This document shows, piece after piece, positions 1-9,197 of a stretch of DNA of 64,000 nt; positions within the stretch are counted from its first letter, which is position 1; each line of letters starts with the position of its first letter. Under the pieces are notes generated by a model. That model was given only the letters and a program-made list of their open reading frames with translations. It was not told the DNA's origin and did not search any database. Origin of the DNA: [Haemophilus] felis (GTDB taxonomy: Bacteria; Pseudomonadota; Gammaproteobacteria; Enterobacterales; Pasteurellaceae); NCBI GenBank assembly GCA_002015125.1, contig MUYB01000030.1:1-64000 (forward strand), read 5' to 3'. The position numbers and the translations under genes were made by a program.

Positions 1-1
1 C

Positions 2-1018
2 GTGGCGTCGGATTTCACGTTGTCTAATCAGGGAGAACGTTCAGCGGCGTTTGCTTTAAAAGCAAAAGATCTCACGGATATTATCGGGCAACAACACGCC
101 AAACGGGCGTTAACTATCGCCGCGGCAGGTCAGCATAATTTGTTATTTTTAGGTCCGCCTGGCACAGGAAAAACTATGCTTGCCAGTCGTTTAACGGGGT
201 TGTTGCCAGAAATGAGCGATCAAGAAGCCATTGAAACAGCATCGGTAACCAGTTTGGTACAAAATGAACTGAATTTTCACAATTGGAAACAGCGTCCATT
301 TCGTTCGCCACACCACAGCGCTTCCACGCCAGCGCTTGTAGGAGGGGGTTCCATTCCTAAACCGGGGGAAATTTCTTTGGCGCATAATGGGGTGCTTTTT
401 TTAGACGAACTGCCTGAGTTTGAACGAAAAGTGCTTGATGCTTTGCGTCAGCCCTTGGAAAGCGGCGAAATTGTGATTTCCCGAGCCAATGCCAAAATTG
501 AATTTCCTGCACGTTTTCAATTAATTGCGGCAATGAATCCCAGCCCGACAGGGCATTATCAAGGCACGCACAATCGTACGTCGCCGCAACAAATAATGCG
601 TTATTTAAGTCGCTTATCTGGTCCGTTTTTAGATCGCTTTGATCTTTCCATTGAAGTGCCTTTATTGCCACAAGGCGCGTTGCAAAATACGGGGGATCGT
701 GGGGAAACTTCTGCGCAGGTGCGTGAAAAAGTGTTGGCAGCACGGCAAATTCAGTTGGCACGAGCAGGTAAAATTAATGCGTATTTAACCAGCAAAGAAA
801 TTGAGCGTGATTGTAAATTAAGCGAAAAAGATGCACTCTTTTTGGAAAACGCCCTGACAAAATTGGGTTTGTCTGTGCGTGCTTATCACCGCATTTTGAA
901 AGTGGCACGCACCATTGCAGATTTGCAAGATGAACAGCAAATCACTCAGGTTCATTTAGCAGAAGCCTTAGGGTATCGTGCGATGGACCGCTTATTGCAG
1001 AAACTGGCTAATTTGTGA
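2..1018 (+). CDS. comM: ComM/YifB-family Mg-chelatase-like AAA+ ATPase, 3' part
   Basis: C-terminal 338 residues of a protein that is about 500 residues in the family; the true start lies before the window. The visible part holds the AAA+ core: Walker A GPPGTGKT at visible residues 51-58, Walker B in NGVLFLDELP at 129-138, and the helical C-terminal Mg-chelatase segment ending in GYRAMDRLL. In Haemophilus-type bacteria ComM is a branch-migration helicase that extends heteroduplex during natural transformation and is part of the Sxy/CRP competence regulon. The gene stands alone here and converges on the yibQ-like gene with a 48-base gap in which I see no strong terminator. Identification is firm at family level; the role is known from relatives. 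Confidence 0.93.
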   Translation: MASDFTLSNQGERSAAFALKAKDLTDIIGQQHAKRALTIAAAGQHNLLFLGPPGTGKTMLASRLTGLLPEMSDQEAIETASVTSLVQNELNFHNWKQRPFRSPHHSASTPALVGGGSIPKPGEISLAHNGVLFLDELPEFERKVLDALRQPLESGEIVISRANAKIEFPARFQLIAAMNPSPTGHYQGTHNRTSPQQIMRYLSRLSGPFLDRFDLSIEVPLLPQGALQNTGDRGETSAQVREKVLAARQIQLARAGKINAYLTSKEIERDCKLSEKDALFLENALTKLGLSVRAYHRILKVARTIADLQDEQQITQVHLAEALGYRAMDRLLQKLANL

Positions 1019-1066
1019 TTGTTCTGATGAATATCAATGTTGTTAATTTAACTTTGCATTTATTCC

Positions 1067-1918
1067 CTACTCAGGTATGCCTCTTAGCGTCGGTACTGAT
1101 AAATAAGGTGCAATAGATGTTGGTGCGGGTACATTGTTAAACAAATAAATAAAGGGTAGCGGCGCTGTGGCTTTGTTTTGTTGCCACAACTGACTAATGG
1201 GAACGAGCTCCACATCTTTAGGTAAATTTTTTAATCCTGTTTGTAAAACGGCGATAGTATTTTTCCTAGGGTGTCCAATAACTATCGCGACACCATGTTT
1301 CTGAGCATAATTAATTGCTTTTTGGAATTGATGTTGTACATCTGTAAAGGCATCGCTGTCATCTAAGAAAATATGACGTTCGAGAGAATGAATACCAAAT
1401 TGTTTGGCTGTTTGACTTGCTATGCTTCTACCGCTTGTTCGGCTATCCAAAAAGGAAAGCTGTTTTTGTTTTAAGCTTTTCATCAAATAACTCATTAATG
1501 TGCGATCTGCGGTAGCCGCGCTTCCCATATGATTATTCATTCCTATTGCATGACTGACGATATGATGTGCCGTTTCAACACGGCGTTTAACTTCTTCTTC
1601 AGTGAGGCCTAATTTTAATCCGCCAGTTTCAATTTTTTGTCCGCCAACAGGTTGCATTGGCATATGGATTAAAATATCTCGATCTTGTTGTTTAGCTAGT
1701 TCATTACGTTGTTTTGCATAAGGTGCGGCAGGAATAATTGCTACCGAAATTTCCTTCGGCATCGCATAAATCTGATCATCATCTTTATTTCGATATCCTA
1801 TATCGTCTATAACAATCGCTAATTTAGCGGCCCACAAATTTGACGTAGCTCCGCAAGAGAGTAATGTTAAGGTAATTACAATAAATTTTATGGCTTTACC
1901 ACAAAGTTGTTTCATCAT
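1067..1918 (-). CDS. YibQ-type divergent polysaccharide deacetylase family protein
   Basis: Secreted protein with an N-terminal signal peptide (hydrophobic stretch after MMKQLCGKAIKF, ending near NLWA) followed by a divergent polysaccharide deacetylase (DUF610) domain that opens with KLAIVIDDIGYR and contains IHMPMQP, HMGSAAT and a late VIGHPRK motif. The biochemical role is not settled; genetic linkage to envC is usual in gamma-proteobacteria and suggests cell-envelope work. The start is chosen at an ATGATGA junction, where ATG at 1918 overlaps the envC stop by four bases; a GTG at 1927 and an ATG at 1915 are alternatives. The overlap implies translational coupling to envC. Confidence 0.88.
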   Translation of the reverse strand: MMKQLCGKAIKFIVITLTLLSCGATSNLWAAKLAIVIDDIGYRNKDDDQIYAMPKEISVAIIPAAPYAKQRNELAKQQDRDILIHMPMQPVGGQKIETGGLKLGLTEEEVKRRVETAHHIVSHAIGMNNHMGSAATADRTLMSYLMKSLKQKQLSFLDSRTSGRSIASQTAKQFGIHSLERHIFLDDSDAFTDVQHQFQKAINYAQKHGVAIVIGHPRKNTIAVLQTGLKNLPKDVELVPISQLWQQNKATAPLPFIYLFNNVPAPTSIAPYLSVPTLRGIPE

Positions 1919-3117
1919 TTCAGCCACCCTGCAGGATTCACTGCAATTCCTTTACGGCGAATAGCAAAATAGAGAGAAGGTTGTGGTTGGCCTCCGCTAT
2001 TACCTACTTCTGCTAACTTATCGCCTGCTTTGACCCATTGTCCTTCTTTAACATCAATGGATTGATTGTAGCCATATAAACTTAAATCACTATCACCATG
2101 TTTTACCATAACCATTAAGCCATGGCCGCTAAACCATTGAGCTAGAATGACCCTACCACTTGCTATGGCGCGTACATGTGTGCCCGCAGGCGCAGAAAAT
2201 ACCATACCTTTCCACGTGATTTCTCCCATTTGTACACTTCCAAAAGGGTGTATAACTTTGCCATTTACAGGACGAATATATTGTTTGTTTGGTTTACCCA
2301 ACCCCTTACTATTTGCCATAAGTTGTTTTTCTTGGGCTGTTGGTTTGTAAGGTTTATGGGTTTGTTTTTCTTGAAGTTGTTTCTTCTGCGTATAAGCTTC
2401 TTTCTCTTTTTGTTCTTGTGCTTTTGCCTTTTGTTCTGCGCGATGAATTTCTTGACGTAAAGTATTTTCATTGGCGCGTAAATTTTCTAGTTGCGCTTGT
2501 TCTGTTGAAAGTGTTTGGTTTAATTTATTTAAAGTTGATAAGCGCTCTTGTTGTGCTTTTTGTAAACTTTGTTGTTGACTTTTTTGGATTGCTAACTGAT
2601 TTTTCTGGGTTTGAATTTGTTGTTGTAGCGTCTCACGTTCGGCGCTAAGTTCCCTTTGGATATTTTGTAATTTCGCTATTTGTTTTAATCTTGCCTGATT
2701 AATATGCCCATAATATTGTTTCATTCGTTCAGCTTGTTTAGCTTGTTCATCAAGCAATCGTCTTAAATCAGAATGGCTTAATTCTGAGCGATAAGCAGAA
2801 TTTAATTGTTTAGCTAAAATTTGTTTTTGATGTTGTTCTTGTTTTTCTAGCTGTTTAATTTGGCGATCCGTCGCTTCAATTAGTTTACGGTTTGAGGATA
2901 ATTCGACTTCTGTTTCTTTGAGTAAGCCTAATACCGAGCTAATGTGGTTCTCTTGTTTTTTTAGATCGGATTGTAGCTGTTGCTGTGCTTTTTTTTGTTC
3001 TGCAATTTTATTTTCCTGTTGGCGGATTTTTTCTTGGATTTTAGATAAATCGTTGCCATATAAGGCGCTAGAAAGGCCGAATAGTAACATCACAATAAAA
3101 GGAATTTTGATTTGCAT
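1915..3117 (-). CDS. envC: EnvC-type murein hydrolase activator (coiled coil + LytM domain)
   Basis: Periplasmic activator of the amidases that split septal peptidoglycan at division. The 400-residue protein has a short signal peptide (MQIKIPFIVMLLFGLSSALYG), a long Gln/Glu/Lys-rich coiled coil from about residue 22 to 260, then a LytM/M23 domain starting near YIRPVNGKVIHPFG. The LytM zinc ligands of active peptidases are replaced (for example KHGDSDLSLYGYN instead of a canonical HxH), as expected for a non-catalytic activator. It is first in a two-gene unit with the yibQ-like gene. The Shine-Dalgarno in front of the ATG is weak. Confidence 0.92.
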   Translation of the reverse strand: MQIKIPFIVMLLFGLSSALYGNDLSKIQEKIRQQENKIAEQKKAQQQLQSDLKKQENHISSVLGLLKETEVELSSNRKLIEATDRQIKQLEKQEQHQKQILAKQLNSAYRSELSHSDLRRLLDEQAKQAERMKQYYGHINQARLKQIAKLQNIQRELSAERETLQQQIQTQKNQLAIQKSQQQSLQKAQQERLSTLNKLNQTLSTEQAQLENLRANENTLRQEIHRAEQKAKAQEQKEKEAYTQKKQLQEKQTHKPYKPTAQEKQLMANSKGLGKPNKQYIRPVNGKVIHPFGSVQMGEITWKGMVFSAPAGTHVRAIASGRVILAQWFSGHGLMVMVKHGDSDLSLYGYNQSIDVKEGQWVKAGDKLAEVGNSGGQPQPSLYFAIRRKGIAVNPAGWLK

Positions 3118-3315
3118 AGCAATAATATGTTATTTGGAGATTGTTCAGGAAAATGCGGGAGCTAACTATATCATTATTTACTCACAGGCTCTAAATCTAA
3201 TTTTTCTTTTAATCTTTGCGACAGATCAGAAAAGCACAGTTTTTTGCTTTTAAAGCTAATGGTTTTTTGCTATAAAAACGCCCATTATTTTTAATTAACA
3301 TCGAGGAGGTTTTGT

Positions 3316-3999
3316 ATGGAATTAGTATTTATTCGCCATGGTTTTAGTGAGTGGAATGCTAAAAATTTATTCACTGGTTGGCGTGATGTCAACTTAACAG
3401 AGCGCGGTATTGAAGAAGCAAAATCAGCAGGTAAAAAATTACTTGAAGCTGGTTTTGAATTTGACATCGCATTTACTTCTGTTTTAACTCGCGCAATTAA
3501 AACTTGTAACATCGTATTAGAAGAATCTAATCAACTTTGGATTCCGCAAGTGAAAAACTGGCGTTTAAATGAACGTCATTATGGTGCTTTACAAGGATTA
3601 GATAAAAAAGCAACCGCAGAACAATATGGCGATGAACAAGTACATATTTGGCGCCGTTCTTATGATATTTCTCCTCCTGATTTAGATCCACAAGATCCGC
3701 ATTCAGCTCACAACGACCGTCGTTATGCGCTTTTACCAAGCGATGTTGTGCCAGATGCAGAAAACCTAAAAATCACTCTTGAACGTGTTTTACCATTCTG
3801 GGAAGATCAAATCGCACCTGCATTACTTTCAGGTAAACGTGTTTTAGTAACTGCACACGGAAATTCACTTCGTGCTTTAGCTAAACACATTGAAGGTATT
3901 TCTGATGCAGATATTATGGATTTAGAAATTCCAACAGGTCAGCCACTTATTTACAAACTAGATGAAAACTTAAAAGTAGTGAAAAAATACTACTTATAA
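3316..3999 (+). CDS. gpmA: 2,3-bisphosphoglycerate-dependent phosphoglycerate mutase
   Basis: Glycolytic enzyme interconverting 3- and 2-phosphoglycerate in the cytoplasm. The 227-residue length is normal. The phosphohistidine motif RHGFSEWN begins at residue 7 (His8 takes the phosphate), the acid/base region [10 protein letters not shown] is present, and the second histidine lies in [14 protein letters not shown] strong Shine-Dalgarno (GAGGAGG) sits just before the ATG. The gene is monocistronic with its own terminator. Codon use favours A/T-ending highly expressed codons. The Phe after RHG, where many bacteria have Glu, matches what I recall of Haemophilus GpmA and is not a defect. Confidence 0.97.
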   Translation: MELVFIRHGFSEWNAKNLFTGWRDVNLTERGIEEAKSAGKKLLEAGFEFDIAFTSVLTRAIKTCNIVLEESNQLWIPQVKNWRLNERHYGALQGLDKKATAEQYGDEQVHIWRRSYDISPPDLDPQDPHSAHNDRRYALLPSDVVPDAENLKITLERVLPFWEDQIAPALLSGKRVLVTAHGNSLRALAKHIEGISDADIMDLEIPTGQPLIYKLDENLKVVKKYYL

Positions 4000-4013
4000 G
4001 CTAACAAGCAATC

Positions 4014-4054
4014 AAAAACCCATTTACATCATTTGTTGAGTAAATGGGTTTTTT
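4014..4054. terminator. Bidirectional terminator between gpmA and the phosphatase gene
   Basis: Perfect stem AAAAACCCATTTAC / GTAAATGGGTTTTT (4014-4027 with 4040-4053) with a 12-base loop. The A- and T-rich ends serve gpmA on the plus strand and the convergent phosphatase/rimO unit on the minus strand. Confidence 0.88.
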
Positions 4055-4091
4055 ATTATGTTTAGCATGGAATAGTAATTAGTATCTTTTT

Positions 4092-4559
4092 TTATCCATT
4101 TTTTTGAATTTTCTTTAACAAAGCATTACAACATTGATCCAGTAATTCATAGGTTTGTTGGAAATTTTTGGTGTACCAAGGATCAGGAATATGATCAAAA
4201 GCTAAGTCTGGGCAAAGAGAAGTGATTTGAAATAATTTCTCTGGGTGTTGACCGAATAACTCTTCTAAATCTGTGAGATTACTATTATCCATTGCGATTA
4301 TGTAATCGAAATTTTGCCAATCTGAAGGTTGAACTTTTCTGCTTTGAAAACCTGCGGTGTCAATTTTATGAAGCTCTAGCATATCTAATGTGCCACAATG
4401 CATATTTTCGCCATCGTGCCAGCCAGAAGTCCCTGCACTAGCAGTTTTAATTTTATCGGATAAACCTGCTTGTTTGATTTTTTCTCGCATTAAATATTCA
4501 GCCATTGGCGAGCGACAAATATTGCCTAAACAAACAAATAAAATATTGATGGTTTTCAC
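4092..4559 (-). CDS. Low-molecular-weight protein-tyrosine-phosphatase
   Basis: Cytoplasmic LMW-PTP of about 155 residues. The P-loop CLGNICRS (CX5R) lies near the N-terminus, and the general-acid aspartate is in HIPDPWY. Start choice: a GTG at 4559 abuts the rimO stop, is preceded at good spacing by GGGGA, and gives the family-typical N-terminus of about eight residues before VCLGN. An ATG at 4574 would add five residues and overlap rimO by 16 bases. No capsule or exopolysaccharide tyrosine-kinase partner is nearby, so it is probably the housekeeping Wzb/YfkJ-like type, with unknown substrate. It is coupled to rimO. Confidence 0.87.
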   Translation of the reverse strand: MKTINILFVCLGNICRSPMAEYLMREKIKQAGLSDKIKTASAGTSGWHDGENMHCGTLDMLELHKIDTAGFQSRKVQPSDWQNFDYIIAMDNSNLTDLEELFGQHPEKLFQITSLCPDLAFDHIPDPWYTKNFQQTYELLDQCCNALLKKIQKNG

Positions 4560-5893
4560 TAGCAAGTTCCCCATAAATCATATTCATCAGCTTGCGTGAT
4601 TTTCACTTCAATAATTTGTCCAATTTTCACCGCACTTTGACTCAAGTTTTCAAGATAAACGACACCGTCAATTTCTGGTGCATCCGCTTTTGAGCGTCCA
4701 ATAATGCCTTCTTCATCAATTTCATCAATGATCACATCAAGGGTTTTACCCACTTTTTGTTGTAAGCGTTGTGCTGAAATTTGCTGTTGTAACTGCATAA
4801 AACGATGGTATCGTTCTTCCTTAATTTCTTCAGGTACTTGATCTGGCATATCTGTGGCAACCGCCCCCTCAACAGGACTAAATTTAAAACAGCCAACACG
4901 ATCAAGTTGTGCTTCTTGTAGGAAGTCCAGCAACAACTGGAAATCTTCCTCTGTTTCACCTGGGAAACCGACAATAAAGGTTGAGCGTAAAGTTAAATCA
5001 GGGCAAATTTCACGCCATTTCTTGATCCGTTCTAAAGTGCGGTCAATAGATCCGGGTCTTTTCATTGCTTTAAGGATTTTAGGGCTGGCGTGTTGTAGAG
5101 GAATATCCAAATAAGGCAACAACGCTCCTTTTGCCATTAATGGAATAAGATCATCAACGTGTGGGTAAGGGTAAACATAATGTAGACGAACCCAAATCCC
5201 CAGTTTTCCAAGCTGTTCACATAGGCTCATCAGATTATTTTTGATCGGCATTCCATTCCAAAATACCGTTTTGTTTTGGTTTTCTTTACTTTGATCGAGA
5301 GCATAAGCTGAGGTATCTTGCGAAACAATAAGCAATTCCTTTACACCAGCCTCAACTAAACGTTTCGCTTCATCAAGAATTTGTGTAATAGCACGGCTAT
5401 CTAAATCACCTCGCATTGAAGGAATAATACAGAATGTGCAACGGTGATCACAGCCTTCCGAGATTTTCAGATAGGCATAATGTTTTGGCGTAAGTTTAAC
5501 GCCTTGTTTTGGTACAAGAGCAGTGTATGGATTATATTTAGGTTTTGGCACATATTTATGCACCTGTTGCATCACAGCTTCGTAGCTATGCGGACCAGTT
5601 ACCTCAAGTACTTTAGGGTGAACTTCACGAATACGATCTTCTTTTGCCCCTAAGCAGCCTGTTACAATCACCTTGCCATTTTCTTCTAAAGCTTCTCCTA
5701 TCGCTTCCAAGGATTCTTGCACCGCACTATCAATAAACCCACAAGTATTTACGATCACTAAATCTGCATTTTCATAGCTTGGAATAATGTTATAACCATC
5801 GCTACGCAACTCCGTTAAAATACGTTCTGAATCCACTAAATTTTTAGGACAACCTAAACTAATAAAACCAATATTTGGCGTGGTCAATGACAT
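4559..5893 (-). CDS. rimO: Ribosomal protein S12 methylthiotransferase RimO
   Basis: Radical-SAM enzyme that adds a methylthio group to the conserved aspartate of ribosomal protein S12. It has 444 residues with the usual three domains: an N-terminal UPF0004 domain with its three cysteines (SLGCPKN, VNTCGF, VTGCLG), a radical SAM core with CDHRCTFC for the catalytic 4Fe-4S cluster, and a C-terminal TRAM domain (after [12 protein letters not shown]) that binds S12. RimO is preferred over MiaB because of the family-typical [15 protein letters not shown] start and GDLDSR after the cluster motif. The LMW-PTP gene follows directly. Confidence 0.96.
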   Translation of the reverse strand: MSLTTPNIGFISLGCPKNLVDSERILTELRSDGYNIIPSYENADLVIVNTCGFIDSAVQESLEAIGEALEENGKVIVTGCLGAKEDRIREVHPKVLEVTGPHSYEAVMQQVHKYVPKPKYNPYTALVPKQGVKLTPKHYAYLKISEGCDHRCTFCIIPSMRGDLDSRAITQILDEAKRLVEAGVKELLIVSQDTSAYALDQSKENQNKTVFWNGMPIKNNLMSLCEQLGKLGIWVRLHYVYPYPHVDDLIPLMAKGALLPYLDIPLQHASPKILKAMKRPGSIDRTLERIKKWREICPDLTLRSTFIVGFPGETEEDFQLLLDFLQEAQLDRVGCFKFSPVEGAVATDMPDQVPEEIKEERYHRFMQLQQQISAQRLQQKVGKTLDVIIDEIDEEGIIGRSKADAPEIDGVVYLENLSQSAVKIGQIIEVKITQADEYDLWGTC

Positions 5894-5992
5894 AAAAAAA
5901 TCTCAAATAGTTAATCACTCAAAAGAAAGCATTGTACAGAAATTGAATCAGAAAGGCGATAAAGTGCGGTGTAAAGTGGAAAAATTCTAGAT

Positions 5993-6134
5993 TTGACATC
6001 CTCCCCTGCCTAAAGGCAAGGGATTCCTACTAGCTCCCACGCTTTGCGTGGGCTACTCTCGGTGGGTTCTTGTTGCTGACCGCTACTGCGGTTCACTTCA
6101 CAAGCTCTGCGGCGATGTCCTCGCCTGATTTTCT
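5993..6134 (-). mobile_element. IS200/IS605-type right end with hairpins (likely former omega-RNA region)
   Basis: Non-coding stretch directly downstream of the tnpB remnant, ending in the common IS200/IS605-group border TTGACATCCTCCCCTGCC (plus-strand reading, from 5993). It holds three hairpins: CCCTGCC/GGCAAGGG (6004-6022), CCCACGC/GCGTGGG (6036-6052) and ACCGC/GCGGT (6079-6092). In this group the tnpB 3' end plus the right end is where the guide RNA scaffold (omega RNA) is made. Identification of the border is by recognition of the motif; RNA production is inference. Confidence 0.65.
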
Positions 6135-6520
6135 TTACGCTTGGACGACGACCCGTCCACGTGCTAACACATTGATTGCACCAACCACATCAGCGTTTTC
6201 CGTGTAGCCACATTCTACGCATTCAAAATTCGCCTGCGTTTGGCGATTTTCCTTTGCACTATGTCCGCAACAAGGGCAAGTTCGGCTCGTGTTTTGCGGA
6301 GGAACGGCTATCAAAAAGCCTCCTCGCCATTGTGTTTTGTAGTCTAGCTGACGGCGGAACTCAAACCAAGACAGGTCGAGTATCGCTCGGTTTAGCCCTG
6401 ATTTCTGTTTCACGTTTTTTCCGTGTGCCTCTAGCGTACCTTTCGCCGATTTGGACATATTCGCAATTTGTAAATCTTCAACGTAGATCATGGCGTGGTT
6501 TTTGCTGATTTTGCATAAAA
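6135..6520 (-). pseudogene. tnpB: TnpB (IS200/IS605 family) C-terminal remnant
   Basis: Only the last third of a TnpB-type RNA-guided nuclease is left. Visible pieces are KISKNHAMIYVEDL (RuvC glutamate region), a QQ-free linker with SGLNRAILDLSW, VPPQNTSRTCPCCGH with ECVECG (the zinc-ribbon CxxC pairs), and NADVVGAINVLARG with the last RuvC aspartate. The first RuvC aspartate and the whole N-terminal half are gone. The similarity stops at about 6520, right at the udp terminator, which suggests a deletion rather than a point mutation. An in-frame ATG exists at 6491, but the product would lack an intact active site. No tnpA is present. Confidence 0.85.
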
Positions 6521-6542
6521 AACGCTCACCAAAGTGAGCGTT
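6515..6542 (-). terminator. Terminator of the asnC-udp unit
   Basis: Minus-strand stem AACGCTCAC/GTGAGCGTT (6521-6529 with 6534-6542), loop of four bases, followed by a run of T on the minus strand. It lies 20 bases after the udp stop. Confidence 0.85.
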
Positions 6543-6561
6543 AATTGGATTTTCGAAAAGT

Positions 6562-7323
6562 TTATTTAAGCAATAACTCTGCGGCTTTCACCACGATTTC
6601 TACTGCATTCTTTTCTACATTTTGCATCAATGCTTCATTTGGAATTTCTTGTTGTGTGCGATTAACAATAGCACCAGCTACCATACCTGCACGCAAGCCA
6701 AGAGCTGAACACATTGTAAATAATGTGGCGGACTCCATTTCAAAGTTCATTACATTTAACTCTTGCCATTGTTTTAATGAACCTTGGAAATGACGGTAAA
6801 TTTTGCCTGTGAACGTATCATAACGTTCTTGCCCAGGGTAGAAGGTATCTGATGATGCGGTAATACCCACATAAACTTCTTGATCTGCAAGTTCTTTAGC
6901 GGCTTGGTATAGTGCGGTTGTGCATTCAAAGTTTGCTACTGCAGGATATTCCATTGGAGCAAAATGCAAACTTGCACCGTCCAAGCGTACCGCACCAGTG
7001 GTAACCAAAATATCACCAACATTAATATGTGGTTGAATCGCCCCTGTGGTGCCGATACGCAAGAAAGTGCGAACGCCAAGTTGTGCCAACTCCTCAACGG
7101 CGATAGACACCGACGGACCGCCGATACCTGTAGAACACACCACAACCGCTTTATCATTAATGTAGCCCAACCAAGAGGTAAACTCACGAGTAGAGGCTAA
7201 AAATTTTGGACGATCCAACAGTTTCGCAATTTTTTCAACACGCTCAGGGGCCCCAGGTGTAATCGCAAGGGTGGCTCCCTCTAACATTGCTTTGGTTAAG
7301 CCAAGGTGAAATACTTCAGACAT
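6562..7323 (-). CDS. udp: Uridine phosphorylase
   Basis: Cytoplasmic pyrimidine salvage enzyme converting uridine and phosphate to uracil and ribose-1-phosphate. At 253 residues it has normal length. Family motifs are [28 protein letters not shown] and the substrate-binding [10 protein letters not shown] segment. A strong AAGGAG precedes the ATG. It follows asnC with a 17-base gap, so the two are probably co-transcribed, an unexpected pairing of a nucleoside gene with the asparagine regulator. Confidence 0.96.
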   Translation of the reverse strand: MSEVFHLGLTKAMLEGATLAITPGAPERVEKIAKLLDRPKFLASTREFTSWLGYINDKAVVVCSTGIGGPSVSIAVEELAQLGVRTFLRIGTTGAIQPHINVGDILVTTGAVRLDGASLHFAPMEYPAVANFECTTALYQAAKELADQEVYVGITASSDTFYPGQERYDTFTGKIYRHFQGSLKQWQELNVMNFEMESATLFTMCSALGLRAGMVAGAIVNRTQQEIPNEALMQNVEKNAVEIVVKAAELLLK

Positions 7324-7340
7324 ATGAACTCCTTATATGG

Positions 7341-7793
7341 TTATGGTTTAATATCGCGCAAAATCGGATTTTGCATAGAAATCAGGGTTTCTGTGGATTG
7401 AATTTCATCAATCAACTGAATTTTTGTTGCGAGGACAGCGTGAAGTTCAGCGATGGTATGTGTCATGACTTTAATGAAAATCGAGTAATTGCCCGTGGTG
7501 TAATAGGCTTCCACCACTTCATCAAAGCCTTCTAACTTTTTGATAACGCTATCATAATCTTTGGCGGATTTGAGAATGATGCCGATAAAACAGCAGACGT
7601 CGTAACCTAATTTACGCTCGTTGATGCGTGCTTTTGTGCCTTCAATAATGCCAGCTTGACGCATTTTTTCTACACGCACATGGATTGTACCAGGGCTTAC
7701 GCCAAAACTTTTCGCCATTTCTGCATAAGGTGTTCGTGCGTCTTTGGTCAACACACGTAAAATTTGTTGATCTAATGTATCAATAATGTGCAT
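7341..7793 (-). CDS. asnC: AsnC, Lrp/AsnC-family transcriptional regulator
   Basis: 150-residue regulator with an N-terminal winged helix (LRVLTKDARTPYAEMAKSFGVSPGTIHVRVEKM) and a C-terminal ligand-binding RAM domain. In E. coli AsnC activates the divergent asnA gene and responds to asparagine. The same head-to-head arrangement is present here, which separates AsnC from the many other Lrp-family members. udp lies immediately downstream in the same direction. Confidence 0.94.
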   Translation of the reverse strand: MHIIDTLDQQILRVLTKDARTPYAEMAKSFGVSPGTIHVRVEKMRQAGIIEGTKARINERKLGYDVCCFIGIILKSAKDYDSVIKKLEGFDEVVEAYYTTGNYSIFIKVMTHTIAELHAVLATKIQLIDEIQSTETLISMQNPILRDIKP

Positions 7794-7959
7794 AAATCAC
7801 CCATCACCACGCCAAAATTAGATTTAATTTAAAATTAACATAAATTAATTTGAAAAAATTTATTCTAAAATATTTTTTATAGAAAGTGAATTGAGTTTTT
7901 AATTTATAAATTAAATAATATTTAAAAATCAAAACCAAAAACAACTATAGGACATCCTT
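7794..7959. promoter_or_regulatory. Divergent asnC/asnA control region
   Basis: 166 bases, extremely A+T-rich, with runs such as TTTAATTTAAAATTAA and TTTTAATTTATAAATTAA. It must hold both promoters and, by analogy with E. coli, AsnC sites. I cannot fix individual -10/-35 boxes or operators by eye. Confidence 0.6.
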
Positions 7960-8952
7960 ATGCAAAAATCCTTTATTCTACAACAACAAGAAATTAGCTT
8001 TGCCAAAAACACCTTCACAGACAAACTCGCTGAGGCACTCGGTATTATTGAGGTTCAAGGACCTATCCTAAGTCAAGTGGGCAATGGTATTCAAGATAAT
8101 CTTTCAGGAACAGAGAAAGCTGTTCAAGTAAATGTGAAGCAGATCACAGATGCAACCTTTGAAGTTGTGCATTCTTTAGCCAAATGGAAACGCCACACCC
8201 TCGCACGCTTTGGTTTTGCTGAAAGCGAGGGATTATTTGTGCATATGAAAGCCTTGCGTCCAGACGAAGATTCTCTTGATCAAACTCACTCTATTTATGT
8301 GGATCAATGGGATTGGGAAAAAGTGATTCCAGCAGGTCGCCGCAATTTAGCGTATTTGAAAGAAACCGTTCAATCCATTTATCAAGCCATTCTCGAAACC
8401 GAAGCGGCGGTGAGTGAAAAATTTAGTCTTGCTCGTTTTTTACCAAAAGAAATTACGTTCGTGCATAGTGAAGATTTAGTTCAACGTTTTCCAAATATGA
8501 ATGATAAAGCGCGTGAAAATGCAATCTGTAAAGAGTATGGTGCGGTGTTCCTTATTGGTATCGGTGGAGCCTTATCCGATGGAAAACCTCACGATAAACG
8601 TGCTCCTGATTATGATGACTGGACTACGGTTTCAGAAGGTGATTACAAAGGATTAAATGGCGATATTTTGGTATGGAACCCAGTTTTAGGACGTGCTTTT
8701 GAGCTTTCTTCAATGGGAATTCGTGTTGATGAAACCGCACTTCGTAAACAGCTTGCCATAACAGGCGATGAAGACCGCTTAAAATTTGATTGGCACCAAG
8801 ATCTTGTTAATGGTCGTTTACCGCTGTCTATTGGTGGGGGAATTGGTCAATCTCGTTTAGTCATGCTGTTATTACAGAAAAAGCATATTGGCGAAGTGCA
8901 ATCCAGTGTGTGGCCAAAATCCGTTATGGAAGAGTTTGAACACATTCTTTAA
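7960..8952 (+). CDS. asnA: Aspartate--ammonia ligase (asparagine synthetase A)
   Basis: Cytoplasmic ammonia-dependent asparagine synthetase with a class II aminoacyl-tRNA-synthetase-like fold. The 330-residue length is exact for the family. Typical segments are [10 protein letters not shown] at the N-terminus, [45 protein letters not shown] and the class-II motif-3-like [16 protein letters not shown]. It has an AGGACATCCTT ribosome-binding region. Expression is likely controlled by the divergent AsnC. It has its own terminator downstream. Confidence 0.97.
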   Translation: MQKSFILQQQEISFAKNTFTDKLAEALGIIEVQGPILSQVGNGIQDNLSGTEKAVQVNVKQITDATFEVVHSLAKWKRHTLARFGFAESEGLFVHMKALRPDEDSLDQTHSIYVDQWDWEKVIPAGRRNLAYLKETVQSIYQAILETEAAVSEKFSLARFLPKEITFVHSEDLVQRFPNMNDKARENAICKEYGAVFLIGIGGALSDGKPHDKRAPDYDDWTTVSEGDYKGLNGDILVWNPVLGRAFELSSMGIRVDETALRKQLAITGDEDRLKFDWHQDLVNGRLPLSIGGGIGQSRLVMLLLQKKHIGEVQSSVWPKSVMEEFEHIL

Positions 8953-9005
8953 TTTCATCCTTAAACTTAGTCTAGTACATTAAAAAATGTCATCCTAGAA
9001 AAAAT

Positions 9006-9037
9006 AAAAGCACCAAACACGGTGCTTTTGTCTTTTT
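9006..9037 (+). terminator. asnA terminator
   Basis: Stem AAAAGCACC/GGTGCTTTT (9006-9014 with 9021-9029), six-base loop, then a T-rich tail. It lies about 54 bases after asnA. Confidence 0.87.
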
Positions 9038-9100
9038 TAAACTAAAAACTAAGATTACCTACAGATCTTTGAAAAATCCTTATGTTTTAATAGACCAATG

Positions 9101-9125
9101 TGTAGCATCAAATTTGATTGCTACA
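9101..9125 (-). terminator. Hairpin downstream of the small-gene island
   Basis: Near-perfect inverted repeat TGTAGCATCAAA/TTTGATTGCTACA with one bulged base, about 73 bases after the stop of the last island gene. There is no clear T-run on the minus strand, so it could equally be a border repeat of the island. Confidence 0.45.
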
Positions 9126-9197
9126 CAAAACTTACTTAAACATCAATAGAACTAGAAAATTCTGCATAACAGGCGAGTGGTGAGTGTAATTAACTAA

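Noticed and set aside
2265-2648. Small overlapping frames inside envC with hydrophobic content
   Set aside because: Shadows of the Gln/Lys/Glu-rich coiled-coil coding sequence.
3334-3360. Phe instead of Glu after RHG in GpmA as a possible active-site defect
   Set aside because: The same residue is, as far as I recall, normal in Haemophilus GpmA, and the rest of the site is intact.
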